From: Pleomorphomonas sp. JP5
GTDB lineage: Bacteria > Pseudomonadota > Alphaproteobacteria > Rhizobiales > Pleomorphomonadaceae
DNA length: 64,000 nt
Assembly: GCF_023721815.1 (NCBI RefSeq)
Contig: NZ_JAMDLI010000008.1
Coordinates: 389,015-453,014, forward strand
Direction: 5' to 3'
In this document: positions 43,358 through 52,949 of the stretch, one piece after another
Layout: every line of letters starts with the position of its first letter
How positions within the stretch are numbered: the stretch's first letter is position 1
Notes under the pieces: model-generated
Database searches by the model: none
The model's input: the letters and a program-made list of their open reading frames with translations, nothing else
Told to the model about the DNA's origin: nothing
Translations under genes and position numbers: made by a program

Positions 43358-44149
43358 TTGGCGCGCGATCTGCCGTATTCGATACAACTGCATTCGGCGC
43401 GGTTGTTTCCTCCGGTGACGGACCATTTTCCGCACCTTGCCGCCCTCGGCTACACCAACGTCGAGCCGACGGACATGTTCTATGACGCCCCCTCGGCATT
43501 GCGCGAAACGCTGGATGAGAGCGAGCTCACCGCATTGAGCGGCCACTTCCCGCTGCATATGCTAGAGGGCGAGCCGGACGTTGCCTGCCGCATCGCTGAT
43601 ATTCTGGGCATGCGCCTTCTCGTCTGCCCCTTCCTGCCGGTCGAGGCACGCCCTGCCGTCACCGACGATTGGCGGCGCTTTGGCGACCGCCTGGCGACGA
43701 TCGCTCGCTCGCTGCGTTCACGTGGCTTCGAGTTTGCCTGGCACAATCGGGACTACGAATTTCGGCCGCTTCGAGATGGATCGATGCCGATCCAGCACAT
43801 CGCCGCCGACCCGGACGTTCATCTGCAGGTCGACGTAGCCTGGGTAGCGCTGGCCGGCATAGATCCCCAGCCGTGGCTAGAAGGCTATGCCGGACGTATC
43901 GCCGCCATCCATGTCCAGGATATCGCGCCACGCGGCGGACGCATCGAAGAGGACGGATGGGCCGATGTCGGCTCAGGTATCATGCCTTGGCCCAAGCTCT
44001 GGAAAGCCGCCGTCGCAGCCGGCGCTTCGCTACTGATCGCCGAGCACGACAACCCAAGCGACTTCGACCGCTTCGCTCGCCGCAGTATCGAAGCCATGCG
44101 CACGTTTGCCGAGATGAGCAAGCCCGAGTCGTCGCCTGCGGCAGGGTGA
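43358..44149 (+). CDS. Sugar phosphate isomerase/epimerase (AP endonuclease 2 fold)
   Basis: The product is a 263-residue TIM-barrel protein of the xylose-isomerase-like superfamily. Metal-ligand type segments are visible: N-V-E-P-T (near 34-38), A-W-H-N-R (near 127), H-L-Q-V-D-V-A-W-V (near 150-158), I-H-V-Q-D (near 187) and A-E-H-D-N (near 230). Relatives include hydroxypyruvate isomerase, inosose dehydratase and tagatose epimerases; the exact reaction cannot be read from the sequence. It uses a TTG start with GGGAGGA 5 bases upstream. It is a single gene before the tRNA-Pro gene. Confidence 0.85.
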   Translation: MARDLPYSIQLHSARLFPPVTDHFPHLAALGYTNVEPTDMFYDAPSALRETLDESELTALSGHFPLHMLEGEPDVACRIADILGMRLLVCPFLPVEARPAVTDDWRRFGDRLATIARSLRSRGFEFAWHNRDYEFRPLRDGSMPIQHIAADPDVHLQVDVAWVALAGIDPQPWLEGYAGRIAAIHVQDIAPRGGRIEEDGWADVGSGIMPWPKLWKAAVAAGASLLIAEHDNPSDFDRFARRSIEAMRTFAEMSKPESSPAAG

Positions 44150-44288
44150 CAAACGATCGGAGCGGATGGCTTTCGTACGCGCGCTCGACGCGTCGACATG
44201 CAAACACGGCAAAGCGTCGCAGCGCCGGACCTGCAAAACAGGCCCCTCGACAAACCGTATCGTCAACTAGCTGTATTTGCGGGAAGAA

Positions 44289-44365
44289 TGGTCGGAGTGG
44301 CGTGATTTGAACACGCGACCCCCTGCTCCCGAAGCAGGTGCGCTACCAGGCTGCGCTACACTCCG
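44289..44365 (-). tRNA. tRNA-Pro(CGG)
   Basis: This is a 77-base cloverleaf on the minus strand with encoded CCA. The acceptor stem is CGGAGTG / CACTCCG, the anticodon arm CCTGC-TTCGGGA-GCAGG gives anticodon CGG, and the T arm GCGTG-TTCAAAT-CACGC is complete. It reads the proline codon CCG. Confidence 0.95.
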
Positions 44366-44584
44366 TAACCGTCGGTGGGGCGGTGTATAGCGTCCCCTCC
44401 CCGCCTCCGCAAGCCCCAAAATCACTCTTGTGGATCGGGGATTCTGCTCCCCCTGCTTCGCACCGCGAAACTGCGGGCAGGCTCGCCATCCAAGCCCAAC
44501 AAGCCCCCATTCGGTGATGCCGGCGTTATTGCAGTCCGCCGACGTTGCGGCTATATCGAGCGGACTGCGGCCGAGGCCGCCGGA

Positions 44585-44659
44585 TGGGGTGTCGCCAAGT
44601 GGTAAGGCAGCGGATTTTGATTCCGCCATTCGTAGGTTCGAATCCTGCCACCCCAGCCA
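44585..44659 (+). tRNA. tRNA-Gln(TTG)
   Basis: This is a 75-base cloverleaf with encoded CCA. The acceptor stem is TGGGGTG / CACCCCA, the anticodon arm GCGGA-TTTTGAT-TCCGC gives anticodon TTG, and the T arm is GTAGG-TTCGAAT-CCTGC. It is divergent from the tRNA-Pro gene 219 bp away. No integrase or attachment-site duplication is seen next to it. Confidence 0.95.
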
Positions 44660-44752
44660 CCTCCCCCTGAAGTCGCCGAACTCCTTCCTTGTTGCCGCGT
44701 CCGCCTGCTCCATCCAGATCAGAGCTCGACGCGTTGAGTGGGCGAGGCCGGT

Positions 44753-45754
44753 CTAGAAGATTGCGACGCGATCACGGCCTTCCGCCTTGGCGCTATAAAG
44801 AGCCTGATCGGCCCGACTCATGAGAGACATCTCGTTCGAGTCAGCCGGCGAAATCAGCGCGGCGCCAACGCTGATGGTGCACGAAGCCGGCCCCTGATCG
44901 GTGTGGACGACGACGGCGCGCACGGACGTCCTAAGGTCGTTCAGGACATGATCGGCGCGTTCGGCAGATGCCTCCGACAAGACGATGCCGAACTCTTCGC
45001 CGCCCAGCCTCCCCAAGTCTCCATGACCGGAAAGTCGCTTTTGAAGCACACCGGCGACTCGACGCAGCAGGCGGTCGCCAACCAGATGGCCGAACGTGTC
45101 GTTGATGCGCTTGAAATGATCGAGATCGACCATTGCGAAGCCCAGTCCACCCTGTCGGCGCTTCGCCCGTCGAAACTCTCGACGAAGCCCCGACAGGAAG
45201 TGCCGATGGTTGGAACATTTCGTCAGGGGATCCGTGGTGGCGAGCAGGTGCAGCTTGCGCTCCGTCGCTTTGCGGCGAGTCGCATCATGAATGAACGAAA
45301 TCAGCGCCTGGTGACCATCGAACATGATCGGCCCACTGTAGACGTCGACATCCTGCACACTCCCATCAATCAACTTGTGCCTGAACTCGAAATGATGGCG
45401 GTTGGAGACCGCCTGCTTCATCTTGGCGGCAATCTCGGACCGGGACAGCGTGTTTATCTCGTCCACCGACATCGCAAGCAACCGCTCCCGGCTGCCGGCA
45501 TAACGGGCGACGGACTGCTTGTTGCCATCGATGATTTGTCCAGTCTGAGGATCAATGACCAGAATTGATGCGTGATGGACGTTCATCAGAGCATCCACCC
45601 TGTCACCAAGAAACCGAATCCGCTCGAGCAAAGCCGTCACATCGCAGCAGAGCGATTCCTTTTCTGCCTCCGAAAGACCTTCGGGCGCCTCAAAATCGGC
45701 TTTCAGAGCTTCCCCTGCATTCAACCCGCAACGCATGACAGCCCGCCCCGTCAT
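44753..45754 (-). CDS. PAS-GGDEF diguanylate cyclase
   Basis: This 333-residue protein has a PAS domain (about residues 50-165) and a GGDEF domain (about 170-333). The PAS includes I-L-V-I-D-P-Q-T-G-Q-I-I-D-G-N. The active-site loop is R-L-G-G-E-E-F-G-I-V-L (near 255), which is catalytically competent, and D-L-D-H-F-K-R-I-N-D-T-F-G-H near 212-225 is intact. The inhibitory R-x-x-D site is not found 5 residues before the loop (G-H-G-D instead), so product inhibition may be absent. The first ATG (45754) has no Shine-Dalgarno sequence; the ATG six codons on is also possible. There is no membrane segment. Confidence 0.9.
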   Translation of the reverse strand: MTGRAVMRCGLNAGEALKADFEAPEGLSEAEKESLCCDVTALLERIRFLGDRVDALMNVHHASILVIDPQTGQIIDGNKQSVARYAGSRERLLAMSVDEINTLSRSEIAAKMKQAVSNRHHFEFRHKLIDGSVQDVDVYSGPIMFDGHQALISFIHDATRRKATERKLHLLATTDPLTKCSNHRHFLSGLRREFRRAKRRQGGLGFAMVDLDHFKRINDTFGHLVGDRLLRRVAGVLQKRLSGHGDLGRLGGEEFGIVLSEASAERADHVLNDLRTSVRAVVVHTDQGPASCTISVGAALISPADSNEMSLMSRADQALYSAKAEGRDRVAIF

Positions 45755-46062
45755 AAGTATATTTTCTTATAGATGGATCGTACAGCTGATTATTTCACAT
45801 CAATCGTTGGTTCACAAAACCCATTCTACGCGAAGTGGGCCAGAGAGATAATACTGGCCACAGTAATCTTAGTTTTCTTCAAACTGCGGGTCACAAATAC
45901 ATACATCAACGCCTCCACTTAATTGATACAGAGACCAACAGTCTGACTTTTCGTTCAGAACAAACCGAACCGCGAAACGAGCGCGAGGCTTCGGCACCTC
46001 CGTCTTGTGCTCCCGAAGAGGACAAGCGATGATCGCCTCAGGTTCGGGACGCTGAGGGCATC
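45755..46062. other. Divergent spacer, cyclase / deaminase genes
   Basis: No gene is seen. The left 200 bp is AT-rich, with ATAAG-N8-CTTAT (45753-45770) overlapping the cyclase start codon. It probably contains both divergent promoters. Confidence 0.4.
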
Positions 46063-46659
46063 ATGGCTGGGGAACAACGGGAACGGCTGGTCGACGCACT
46101 GCTCACGGTCATCGAGCGACACATACTGCCTCAGACACGCAAGGGTATTGCCGCCGGAAACAAGGTGTTCGGGGCCGCCTTGCTTGACAAACGCGATTAC
46201 TCTCTCGTGCTCGCCGGTACGAACAACGAGACGGAGAATCCGCTCTGGCATGGCGAAGTCCACACCATAAAGAAATTCTATGAAATCAAGGACCGGCCAT
46301 GCACGAGCAATTTGCTTTTCCTGTCGACGCACGAGCCTTGCTCGATGTGCCTTTCAGCCATTACCTGGGCCGGATTCGACAACTTTTTCTATTTCTTCAG
46401 CCACGAGGACTCGAGAGACGCCTTCTCGATCCCGCACGATCTCAGGATACTGAAAGAGGTCTTCACCCTTAAGCCCGGCGGCTACCGACGCACCAACGCC
46501 TTCTGGCACAGCGAGCATATCCCCGATCTGATGGCGGCGTGCGACGACAGCGCCCGTGCGGGATTCCACGCCAGGGCCGACGCCATTCGGGCAGAGTATG
46601 CACGACTGTCGGAGATCTATCAGAGCAGCAAGGCCGAGACCGCCATTCCGCTCAAATAG
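46063..46659 (+). CDS. Cytidine/deoxycytidylate deaminase family protein
   Basis: This is a 198-residue zinc hydrolase with the deaminase signature. The zinc ligand and catalytic Glu are in W-H-G-E-V-H (near 66-71) and the other two Cys ligands in H-E-P-C-S-M-C (near 91-97). The spacing is that of the nucleoside/dCMP/tRNA-adenosine deaminase superfamily. The C-terminal half (about 100-190) is longer than in TadA and does not point to one substrate. Candidates are cytosine, guanine or a modified nucleobase. The upstream GAGGGC is a modest ribosome site. The gene is convergent with the AI-2E family gene. Confidence 0.82.
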   Translation: MAGEQRERLVDALLTVIERHILPQTRKGIAAGNKVFGAALLDKRDYSLVLAGTNNETENPLWHGEVHTIKKFYEIKDRPCTSNLLFLSTHEPCSMCLSAITWAGFDNFFYFFSHEDSRDAFSIPHDLRILKEVFTLKPGGYRRTNAFWHSEHIPDLMAACDDSARAGFHARADAIRAEYARLSEIYQSSKAETAIPLK

Positions 46660-46682
46660 AGTGGGACAGCGACCAACGCACC

Positions 46683-47846
46683 TCAGGCAAGCGGTGGTTC
46701 GCTCGACGGCTCGGCCGGCTTCTCGTCCTCCCCCCGCAACTCGGCGAGCCACTCGCGCCAGATGGCGACCAGCAGCGCCATCAGCACCGGGCCGATGAAC
46801 AGGCCGAGGAAGCCCATGGTCTTCACACCGCCCACGAGTCCGAAAAAGGTCGGCAGGAAGGGCAGCTTGATTGGGCCACCCACAAGGCGCGGTCGCAGCG
46901 TCTTGTCGACGATGAACAGCTCGACCGTGCCCCAGGCAAACAGGGCCGCGCCTTCGACGGGGTGCCCGCTCGCCGCGAGGTAGATCGAGATCAGGGTGAA
47001 GCTTAGCGGCGCTCCACCCGGGATCAGCGCCATGACGCCGGTGATGACGCCGAATATGGCCGGAGACGGCACACCGGCGATCCAGTAGGCGATGCCGAGA
47101 ACGATACCCTCGCCGATGGCGATCAGCGTCATGCCCGTCACGGTGGAGCTGATGGTGGCCGGAACGATACGAGAAATACGCCCCCAGCGCGTCGGCAGAA
47201 CACGCTCGCCGACAAGGTCGATCTGTTCGACCAGGGCGCTGCCGTCCTTGTAGACGAAGAACAGGGCGATCATCATGAACAGCAACATGAGCAGCAGCCG
47301 GAAGGCCTCGCCGCCAGCCGTCATGACGGCCCTGTAAATGTTGCCCATGTTGGCGCCGGAGACGATCTGGATGAGCTCGCCGATGGCGCCGGGCGGACCG
47401 ACGTGAAGGTTCCACTGCGCGGTCAGCCAGTCTCCAACCATCGGCAGGGCGGTGATCCAGGGCGGAACGGCCACGCCGCTCCTGTTCGCCTCGACAAGCC
47501 AGCTGAACCACCCCCGGAATTCTTCCAGGGCGAAGCTCACCGCCACCAACATCGGCACGATCAGAAACAGCAGGATGCAGACGAGGGCGATCGAGGCGCT
47601 GAGCTTGGTGTTGCCGTCGCAAAGCCGAGTGAGATCACGAAACAGCGGCCACGTGGCAAAACCGATCACCAGGGCGGCGAGCACGGGCACGACGAACCCG
47701 CTGAAGAAGTATATTCCGGCGATGACGACGAGCAGTAGCAGCCAACGCGCCGCGGCGATCAGCGGGACAATGGGCACACGACCCGAGGGGACGGCGCCCA
47801 GCCAGCGGAGTTGGTCTTTCGGCGGCAGACTTCGCGGATCGGTCAC
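46683..47846 (-). CDS. AI-2E family transporter
   Basis: This 387-residue membrane protein has eight hydrophobic segments, in two groups of about four (25-95 and 190-345), separated by an amphipathic region. The family features are W-P-L-F-R-D-L near 66, I-L-L-F-L-I-V-P near 90, and the C-terminal V-G-G-V-K-T-M-G-F-L-G-L-F-I-G-P-V-L-M-A-L (near 337-357), which is the conserved core of the AI-2E/YdiK/PerM group. Members export small molecules or sodium; transport of AI-2 has been shown only for some, so substrate is open. The stop lies 23 bp from the deaminase stop, in convergent orientation. Confidence 0.88.
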   Translation of the reverse strand: MTDPRSLPPKDQLRWLGAVPSGRVPIVPLIAAARWLLLLVVIAGIYFFSGFVVPVLAALVIGFATWPLFRDLTRLCDGNTKLSASIALVCILLFLIVPMLVAVSFALEEFRGWFSWLVEANRSGVAVPPWITALPMVGDWLTAQWNLHVGPPGAIGELIQIVSGANMGNIYRAVMTAGGEAFRLLLMLLFMMIALFFVYKDGSALVEQIDLVGERVLPTRWGRISRIVPATISSTVTGMTLIAIGEGIVLGIAYWIAGVPSPAIFGVITGVMALIPGGAPLSFTLISIYLAASGHPVEGAALFAWGTVELFIVDKTLRPRLVGGPIKLPFLPTFFGLVGGVKTMGFLGLFIGPVLMALLVAIWREWLAELRGEDEKPAEPSSEPPLA

Positions 47847-47940
47847 AGGGCGGGCTTCCCGTCAGAACGTCTCGGAGAGGCGAGTTATGGGCTATCGCCG
47901 GAACGGCCGCAACAACCACATCCATCAAAGGTTCGGTCCG

Positions 47941-48780
47941 TCAGATCATCTCCAGCGGCGTCGCGCGGCGAGGTGGTGAGAACATCGCATCGAGCGCCGT
48001 GCGCAACCCGTCGGTCACGACGACGTCGAGCGCGCCGGCGTTGTCCTCGACGTGAGCGACCCGCCCCGACTTGGGAATGGCGATGACGCCGTCACGGTCG
48101 AGCACGAAGGCAAGCGCCAGCTGCGCAACGCTGGTGCCATGGTCGGCAGCAAGCGCCGCAAGCTGCTTGTTCCCAAGGAGTCTGGCCTGCTCCACCGGCG
48201 AGTAAGCCATCACCGGCACGCCGCGCCTTTGCATGGCGGGGAGCAGATCCCACTCGATGCCACGGCGCGACAGATTGTAGAGCACCTGATTGGCGGCCAC
48301 CGCCTCGCCGCCCGGCACGGTCAGCAACTCCTCCATGTCATCGGCATCGAGGTTGGAAACGCCCCAATGACGGATCTTTCCGGCCGACTTCAGCCCTTCG
48401 AAAGCCGCCACCGTCTCGGCAAGCGGGTAATTTCCGCGCCAATGCAGCAGATAGAGGTCGAGCCGGTCGGTGCCGAGGCGTTTCAACGAACGCTCGCAGG
48501 CCGCGACCGTGCCGTCTCGCGACGCATTGTGCGGATAGACCTTGGACACAAGGAAAACCTCGTCGCGCCGTCCGTCTATCGCCTCCCCGACCAACCGTTC
48601 TGATGCGCCCTCACCATACATTTCGGCCGTATCGATCAGGGTCATGCCGAGGTCGATCCCCCGGCGAAGCGCGGCGATCTCCTCGGTGCGTCGACCTGGT
48701 TCGTCGCCCATCATCCAGGTGCCGAGCCCAAGCGCCGGCACATCCTCGCCACTGGGCAAACGAACGGTCCTCATCGGCAT
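47941..48780 (-). CDS. Aldo/keto reductase
   Basis: This is a 279-residue NADPH-dependent reductase with a TIM barrel. The catalytic tetrad is present: Asp and Tyr in [14 protein letters not shown] (near 50 and 55), Lys in L-V-S-K-V-Y (near 80), His in Y-L-L-H-W (near 113). The cofactor motif A-I-P-K-S-G-R near 237-243 takes the place of the usual I-P-K-S. G-V-S-N-L near 145 is standard. It is closest to the YakC/YdhF-like group with unknown carbonyl substrate. It is divergent from the panE-like gene with 201 bp between starts. Confidence 0.9.
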   Translation of the reverse strand: MPMRTVRLPSGEDVPALGLGTWMMGDEPGRRTEEIAALRRGIDLGMTLIDTAEMYGEGASERLVGEAIDGRRDEVFLVSKVYPHNASRDGTVAACERSLKRLGTDRLDLYLLHWRGNYPLAETVAAFEGLKSAGKIRHWGVSNLDADDMEELLTVPGGEAVAANQVLYNLSRRGIEWDLLPAMQRRGVPVMAYSPVEQARLLGNKQLAALAADHGTSVAQLALAFVLDRDGVIAIPKSGRVAHVEDNAGALDVVVTDGLRTALDAMFSPPRRATPLEMI

Positions 48781-48981
48781 CTCCCTTGATTCTCAAATGC
48801 ATTCGTCGACATGGTCGACAGGTGTTCGGGAAGTATAGCAGCCGATCGGCGGCCATAGGGGATCGCCGTTCTTTTCGTGGAATGCAGACACCAAACACGT
48901 GACGCCAGCAGCAGGAATCCTTTATCCTGCCGCGACGACGCGCCCTGCGGGGCTGGCGGTCTCTCTTCGAAAGGATGCTTC

Positions 48982-49905
48982 ATGCGACTACTCGTGGTCG
49001 GCGCCGGCGCCACAGGCGGCTATTTCGGTGGACGGCTGGCTGCCGCCGGTCGTGACGTGACCTTTCTTATCCGCCCCAAGCGGGTGGCCGAGATCGCCAA
49101 GAATGGCTTTGTCATTGTCGACCCAAAGGGCGAGACCCGTATCGAGCCGAAAATCGTCACCGCCGACAAGCTCGAAGGCGGCTACGATCTCGTGCTGATG
49201 AGCGTGAAGGCCTACTCGCTCGAGGCCGCGCTGGACGACATAGCCCCGGCGATCGGCCCCAGCACCGTGATCCTGCCCCTTCTGAACGGCCTCAAGCATT
49301 TCGACGTGTTGTCCGAGCGTTTCGGTGCCGACAAGGTGGTCGGTAGCTTCTGCAAGATCAACGCCCGGCTCGACGATCACGGCCGCATCATCCAGATGTC
49401 GCCGCTGCATGAGCTGGTCTACGGCGAGCATGACGGTAGCCGAAGCCCCCGCATGGAGGCGATCGACGCCTTCTTCAAGGGAGCCGGCTTCGACGCGCGA
49501 CTGTCCGACGACATCGGCCGCGAGCTTTGGGAGAAGTGGATCCTGCTCGCCAGCCTCGGCGCCGCAACGTGCCTGATGCGCGGCTCCATCGGCGACATCG
49601 TCGCCCGCGAGGGTGGCAGCACCTTCATCGAAGCGCTGCTCGGAGAAGTGGCGGCGGTCGCTACCGCCCACGGCAAGGCTCCCGACCCCGCCTATCTGGA
49701 AGCGACGCGCCAGTTGCTCACCGCGCCGGGCTCGCCGATGACCGCTTCCATGTATCGCGACCTAGCCAAGGGGCTGCCCGTCGAGAACGACCAGATCATC
49801 GACGACCTGCTCGCTCGCGCGGCCGAGGTCGGCGTGGACACCCCCTACTTCCATCTGGCGGCCATTCACCTCGGCGTCTACGCGGCGCGACGACGCTCCG
49901 AGTAG
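48982..49905 (+). CDS. Ketopantoate reductase family protein
   Basis: This 307-residue protein is of the 2-dehydropantoate 2-reductase (ApbA/PanE) family. The NADP-binding motif is V-V-G-A-G-A-T-G-G-Y-F-G-G-R-L (residues 5-19). Other features are S-V-K-A-Y (catalytic Lys near 75), L-N-G-L near 100 and the C-terminal domain helix with S-M-Y-R-D-L near 252. In PanE the C-terminal motif is followed by a Glu and Asp that bind the substrate; here E-N-D-Q-I is present near 264. Its pathway is pantothenate synthesis, but several paralogues usually exist per genome, so the exact substrate is uncertain. GAAAGGA lies 8 bases before the ATG. Confidence 0.87.
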   Translation: MRLLVVGAGATGGYFGGRLAAAGRDVTFLIRPKRVAEIAKNGFVIVDPKGETRIEPKIVTADKLEGGYDLVLMSVKAYSLEAALDDIAPAIGPSTVILPLLNGLKHFDVLSERFGADKVVGSFCKINARLDDHGRIIQMSPLHELVYGEHDGSRSPRMEAIDAFFKGAGFDARLSDDIGRELWEKWILLASLGAATCLMRGSIGDIVAREGGSTFIEALLGEVAAVATAHGKAPDPAYLEATRQLLTAPGSPMTASMYRDLAKGLPVENDQIIDDLLARAAEVGVDTPYFHLAAIHLGVYAARRRSE

Positions 49906-50220
49906 AAATGACAGGTCTACCCTGAACGTTTCCACTGTTAGGGATCGCTCGCGGCAAGGACTTGCCTCGCAAAGAAACAAAAGTTGTCACTTTTCCCACC
50001 TCTTCCGCCAAATCCCGAGGAGAGCGGAGGGATTTGATCGGCAGTTACCCGGTAGAAATCCTAAGGCCACGAGAATTCGAAACGTTACGCTTCTGCCTTT
50101 CGCGCAACTGTGCTAAGAGGTGCCCCGAACGCGGCTCGGCTCGCTCCGGGGAGGACGCGTTCGCCTCGAATTATCTGCCCGCCCTGGCGGGAGCACAGCA
50201 TCGACAAGCAGGATGCCGCC
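49906..50220. other. Upstream region of the GH94 gene
   Basis: No gene is seen in these 315 bp. It contains AAATCCC-N12-GGGATTT (about 50013-50038) and a LacI-type half-symmetric site GAAACGTTAC (50079-50088). A probable ribosome site AGGA lies 7 bases before the ATG at 50221. Confidence 0.4.
50079..50088. promoter_or_regulatory. Possible LacI-family operator
   Basis: GAAACGTTAC differs by one base from the CG-centred palindrome GAAACGTTTC used by many LacI-type regulators. It lies 133 bp before the GH94 start codon. No regulator gene is adjacent. Confidence 0.3.
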
Positions 50221-52665
50221 ATGAAGTATGGTTATTTCGACGACAAGGCCCGCGAGTATGTGATCACGCGGCCGGATACGCCGCTGCCGTGGATCAACTA
50301 CATCGGCTGTCAGGGCTATTTCGGCATCCTGTCCGCCACCGGCGGTGGCTACTCCTACTATCGCGATGCTCGCCTGCGCCGGCTGACCCGTGGCCGCTAC
50401 AACAACGTGCCGGCCGACTTCGGCGGCCGCTACGTCTACGTTCGCGACAATGCCAGCGGCGACTACTGGTCACCGTCGTGGATGCCGACCCAGTCGGAGC
50501 TCGAGGACTACAGCTGCCGGCACGGCATGGGCTATTCGATCATCTCGGCCAAGCGCTCGGGAATCCGCACGGCCACGCGCTACTTCGTGCCGCTCGATGA
50601 AACGCTCGAGATCTGGCAGACGACGATCACCAACGAGCGCCTGACCCCGGCCGACATTTCGCTCTTCTCCTCGGTCGAGTTCTGCCTGTGGGAAGCCAAC
50701 GACGACGCCACCAACTACCAGCGCAACCTGTCGACCGGCCAGGTCGAGGTCGAAGACGAGGTCATCTACCACAAGACCGAGTATCGCGAGCGTCGCAACC
50801 ACTTCGCCTGGTTCTCCTGCTCGGAGCCGCTCGCCGGCTTCGACACCCAGCGCGAGAGCTTCCTCGGCCCGTGGCGCGGCTGGAACAAGCCGATCGCCGT
50901 CGAGGAAGGCAAGTCGCGCAACTCGATCGCGCACGGCTGGTCGCCGATGGGCTCGCACCACGTCAAGCTGACACTCGCACCCGGCGAAAGCCGAGAGATC
51001 ATCTACGTGCTCGGCTATCACGAGAATCCGAACGAGCAGAAGTTCGACCCGCCGGGTTCGCAGACAGTCAACAAGACAACCGTCAAGCCGATCATCGCCA
51101 AGTACCGCGACGTCAAGAACGTCGAGGCAGCCTTCGAGGCTCTTGGCAAGCATTGGGACAATCTGCTGGGCGTCTATCAGGTGTCCTCGCCCGACGAACA
51201 CGCCAACCGCATGGTCAACATCTGGAACGCCTACCAGTGCATGGCTACCTTCAACATGTCTCGGTCGGCTTCGTCGTTTGAAACCGGCATCGGGCGTGGC
51301 CTCGGCTTCCGCGACTCCAACCAGGATCTTCTGGGCTTCGTGCACATGGTGCCGTCGCGGGCGCGCGAGCGCATTCTCGACCTCGCGGCGACCCAGCTTT
51401 CGAGCGGCGGCGCCTATCACCAGTACCAGCCGTTGACCAAGAAGGGTAACAACGACATCGGTGGCGACTTCAACGACGACCCGCATTGGCTGATCATCGG
51501 CGTAGCCGCCTATCTCAAGGAGACCGGCGACTTCTCGATCCTCGACGAGCCCGTCGTCTTCGACAACCAGCAGGGAACCGAAGCGCCGCTCTACGAGCAT
51601 CTGCGCCGTTCGATCCAGTATGCACTCGACCGGCTCGGCCCGCATGGCCTGCCGCTGATCGGCCGCGCCGACTGGAACGATTGCCTCAACCTCAACTGCT
51701 TCTCCGACACGCCCGGCCAGTCGTTCCAGACGACCACCAGCAAGGATGGCAAGGTGGCCGAGTCGGTTTTCATCGGCGCGCTGATGGTGCTGTCGGCCCG
51801 CGAGCTGTCCGCCCTGGCGGCTCAGGTCGGCAAGACCAACGACGCGACCTTCTATGCCGACGTCGCCAAGAAGATGGACGAGACCGTCCGCACCCAGGGT
51901 TGGGACGGCGAGTGGTTCGTTCGCGCCTATGACGACTTCGGCCGCAAGATCGGCTCGAAGGAGAACGAGGAAGGCAAGATCTTCATCGAGTCCCAGGGCT
52001 TCGCGGCGCTGGCCGGCATCGGTGTCGACGACGGCAAGGCCCGCTCGGCGCTGGATGCCGTGCGCAAGCATCTCGCCACGCCGCACGGCATCGTGCTGCA
52101 GCAGCCGGCCTACAGCCGCTACTACATCGAATATGGCGAGATCTCGACCTATCCGCCCGGATACAAGGAAAACGCCGGCATCTTCTGCCACAACAATCCC
52201 TGGGTGGTCATCGGCGAAGTCGTGCTGGGCAATGGCGACGCAGCCTTCGACTACTACAGCCGTATCTCGCCGTCGGTGCGCGAAGGTATTTCGGACGTTC
52301 ACCGCCTCGAGCCCTACGTCTACGCCCAGATGATCGCCGGCCGCGACGCGCCGACCCATGGCGAAGCGAAGAACTCCTGGCTGACCGGTACGGCCGCCTG
52401 GAACTACTACGCCATCACGCAGTGGATCCTCGGCATCCGTCCCGAGTACACCGGCCTCAGGATCGCCCCGGTGGTGCCGGAGCGCTGGACCGGGTTCACG
52501 GCAAGCCGCATCTTCCGCAGCGTCACCTACGATATCACGGTGAAGAGGAACGGCGCCGGCAACAAGGTATCGCTCTCGGTCGACGGCAAGTCGATCGAAG
52601 GCGACATAGTGCCGCCACCGGCCAAGGACGTTAAGACGGTCAAGGTCGAGGTCGTTCTGGGCTGA
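50221..52665 (+). CDS. GH94 glycoside phosphorylase (cellobiose phosphorylase type)
   Basis: This 814-residue cytoplasmic enzyme is of the GH94 family, which cleaves beta-linked disaccharides with phosphate to glucose 1-phosphate (or a related sugar phosphate) and a free sugar. The N-terminal beta-sandwich starts with the cellobiose phosphorylase-like Y-Y-R-D-A-R-L-R-R-L-T-R. The catalytic domain has the general acid Asp in A-D-W-N-D-C-L-N (Asp484 and Asp487 region). Further motifs are W-N-A-Y-Q-C, K-E-N-A-G-I-F-C-H-N-N-P-W and L-T-G-T-A-A-W. The length fits cellobiose phosphorylase (about 800-820). Related chitobiose, laminaribiose or cellodextrin phosphorylases are possible. It is monocistronic with a strong terminator. 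No transporter for the disaccharide is adjacent. Confidence 0.9.
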   Translation: MKYGYFDDKAREYVITRPDTPLPWINYIGCQGYFGILSATGGGYSYYRDARLRRLTRGRYNNVPADFGGRYVYVRDNASGDYWSPSWMPTQSELEDYSCRHGMGYSIISAKRSGIRTATRYFVPLDETLEIWQTTITNERLTPADISLFSSVEFCLWEANDDATNYQRNLSTGQVEVEDEVIYHKTEYRERRNHFAWFSCSEPLAGFDTQRESFLGPWRGWNKPIAVEEGKSRNSIAHGWSPMGSHHVKLTLAPGESREIIYVLGYHENPNEQKFDPPGSQTVNKTTVKPIIAKYRDVKNVEAAFEALGKHWDNLLGVYQVSSPDEHANRMVNIWNAYQCMATFNMSRSASSFETGIGRGLGFRDSNQDLLGFVHMVPSRARERILDLAATQLSSGGAYHQYQPLTKKGNNDIGGDFNDDPHWLIIGVAAYLKETGDFSILDEPVVFDNQQGTEAPLYEHLRRSIQYALDRLGPHGLPLIGRADWNDCLNLNCFSDTPGQSFQTTTSKDGKVAESVFIGALMVLSARELSALAAQVGKTNDATFYADVAKKMDETVRTQGWDGEWFVRAYDDFGRKIGSKENEEGKIFIESQGFAALAGIGVDDGKARSALDAVRKHLATPHGIVLQQPAYSRYYIEYGEISTYPPGYKENAGIFCHNNPWVVIGEVVLGNGDAAFDYYSRISPSVREGISDVHRLEPYVYAQMIAGRDAPTHGEAKNSWLTGTAAWNYYAITQWILGIRPEYTGLRIAPVVPERWTGFTASRIFRSVTYDITVKRNGAGNKVSLSVDGKSIEGDIVPPPAKDVKTVKVEVVLG

Positions 52666-52689
52666 CGGCGACATCCAGAGACAACAGCG

Positions 52690-52720
52690 AAAGGGCGCCT
52701 TCAGTGGCGCCCTTTTTTTG
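52690..52720 (+). terminator. Rho-independent terminator after GH94 gene
   Basis: The stem AAAGGGCGCC / GGCGCCCTTT (10 bp) has a TTCAGT loop and is followed by T7. It is a strong classic terminator. Confidence 0.95.
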
Positions 52721-52860
52721 TTGCCTGACGACTTCTGTCTCAATGACAGATCAACCGCACTCTATAAACCGTCGTCATTTCTGCGGATTGAACTATTAAC
52801 TTGTTACACAAGGACAAAACCGCACGGACATATACGTAAAATTACCTTTTCGCCTCAGTT

Positions 52861-52888
52861 TTGCGTCATATCTTGAGCGCGTTATTCT
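52861..52888 (+). promoter_or_regulatory. Candidate promoter of PAS-MCP operon
   Basis: TTGCGT (52861-52866) and TATTCT (52883-52888) are 16 bp apart in an AT-rich spacer, 62 bp before the PAS gene ATG. It is a moderate sigma-70-type match; a flagellar-sigma promoter was looked for and not recognised. Confidence 0.35.
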
Positions 52889-52949
52889 TTGTTTACGACT
52901 ACCCCGCCATGGTTGCGCGAGAATAATCTGGTGCATCGAGGTGCAGCTC

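Noticed and set aside
44289..44659. Integrated element at the tRNA-Pro or tRNA-Gln gene
   Set aside because: No integrase, no direct repeat of a tRNA 3' end and no change of gene character on either side.
50470..52743. A 757-codon open frame antisense to the GH94 gene
   Set aside because: It is a mirror frame of a strongly coding gene, with no ribosome site and no recognisable domain.
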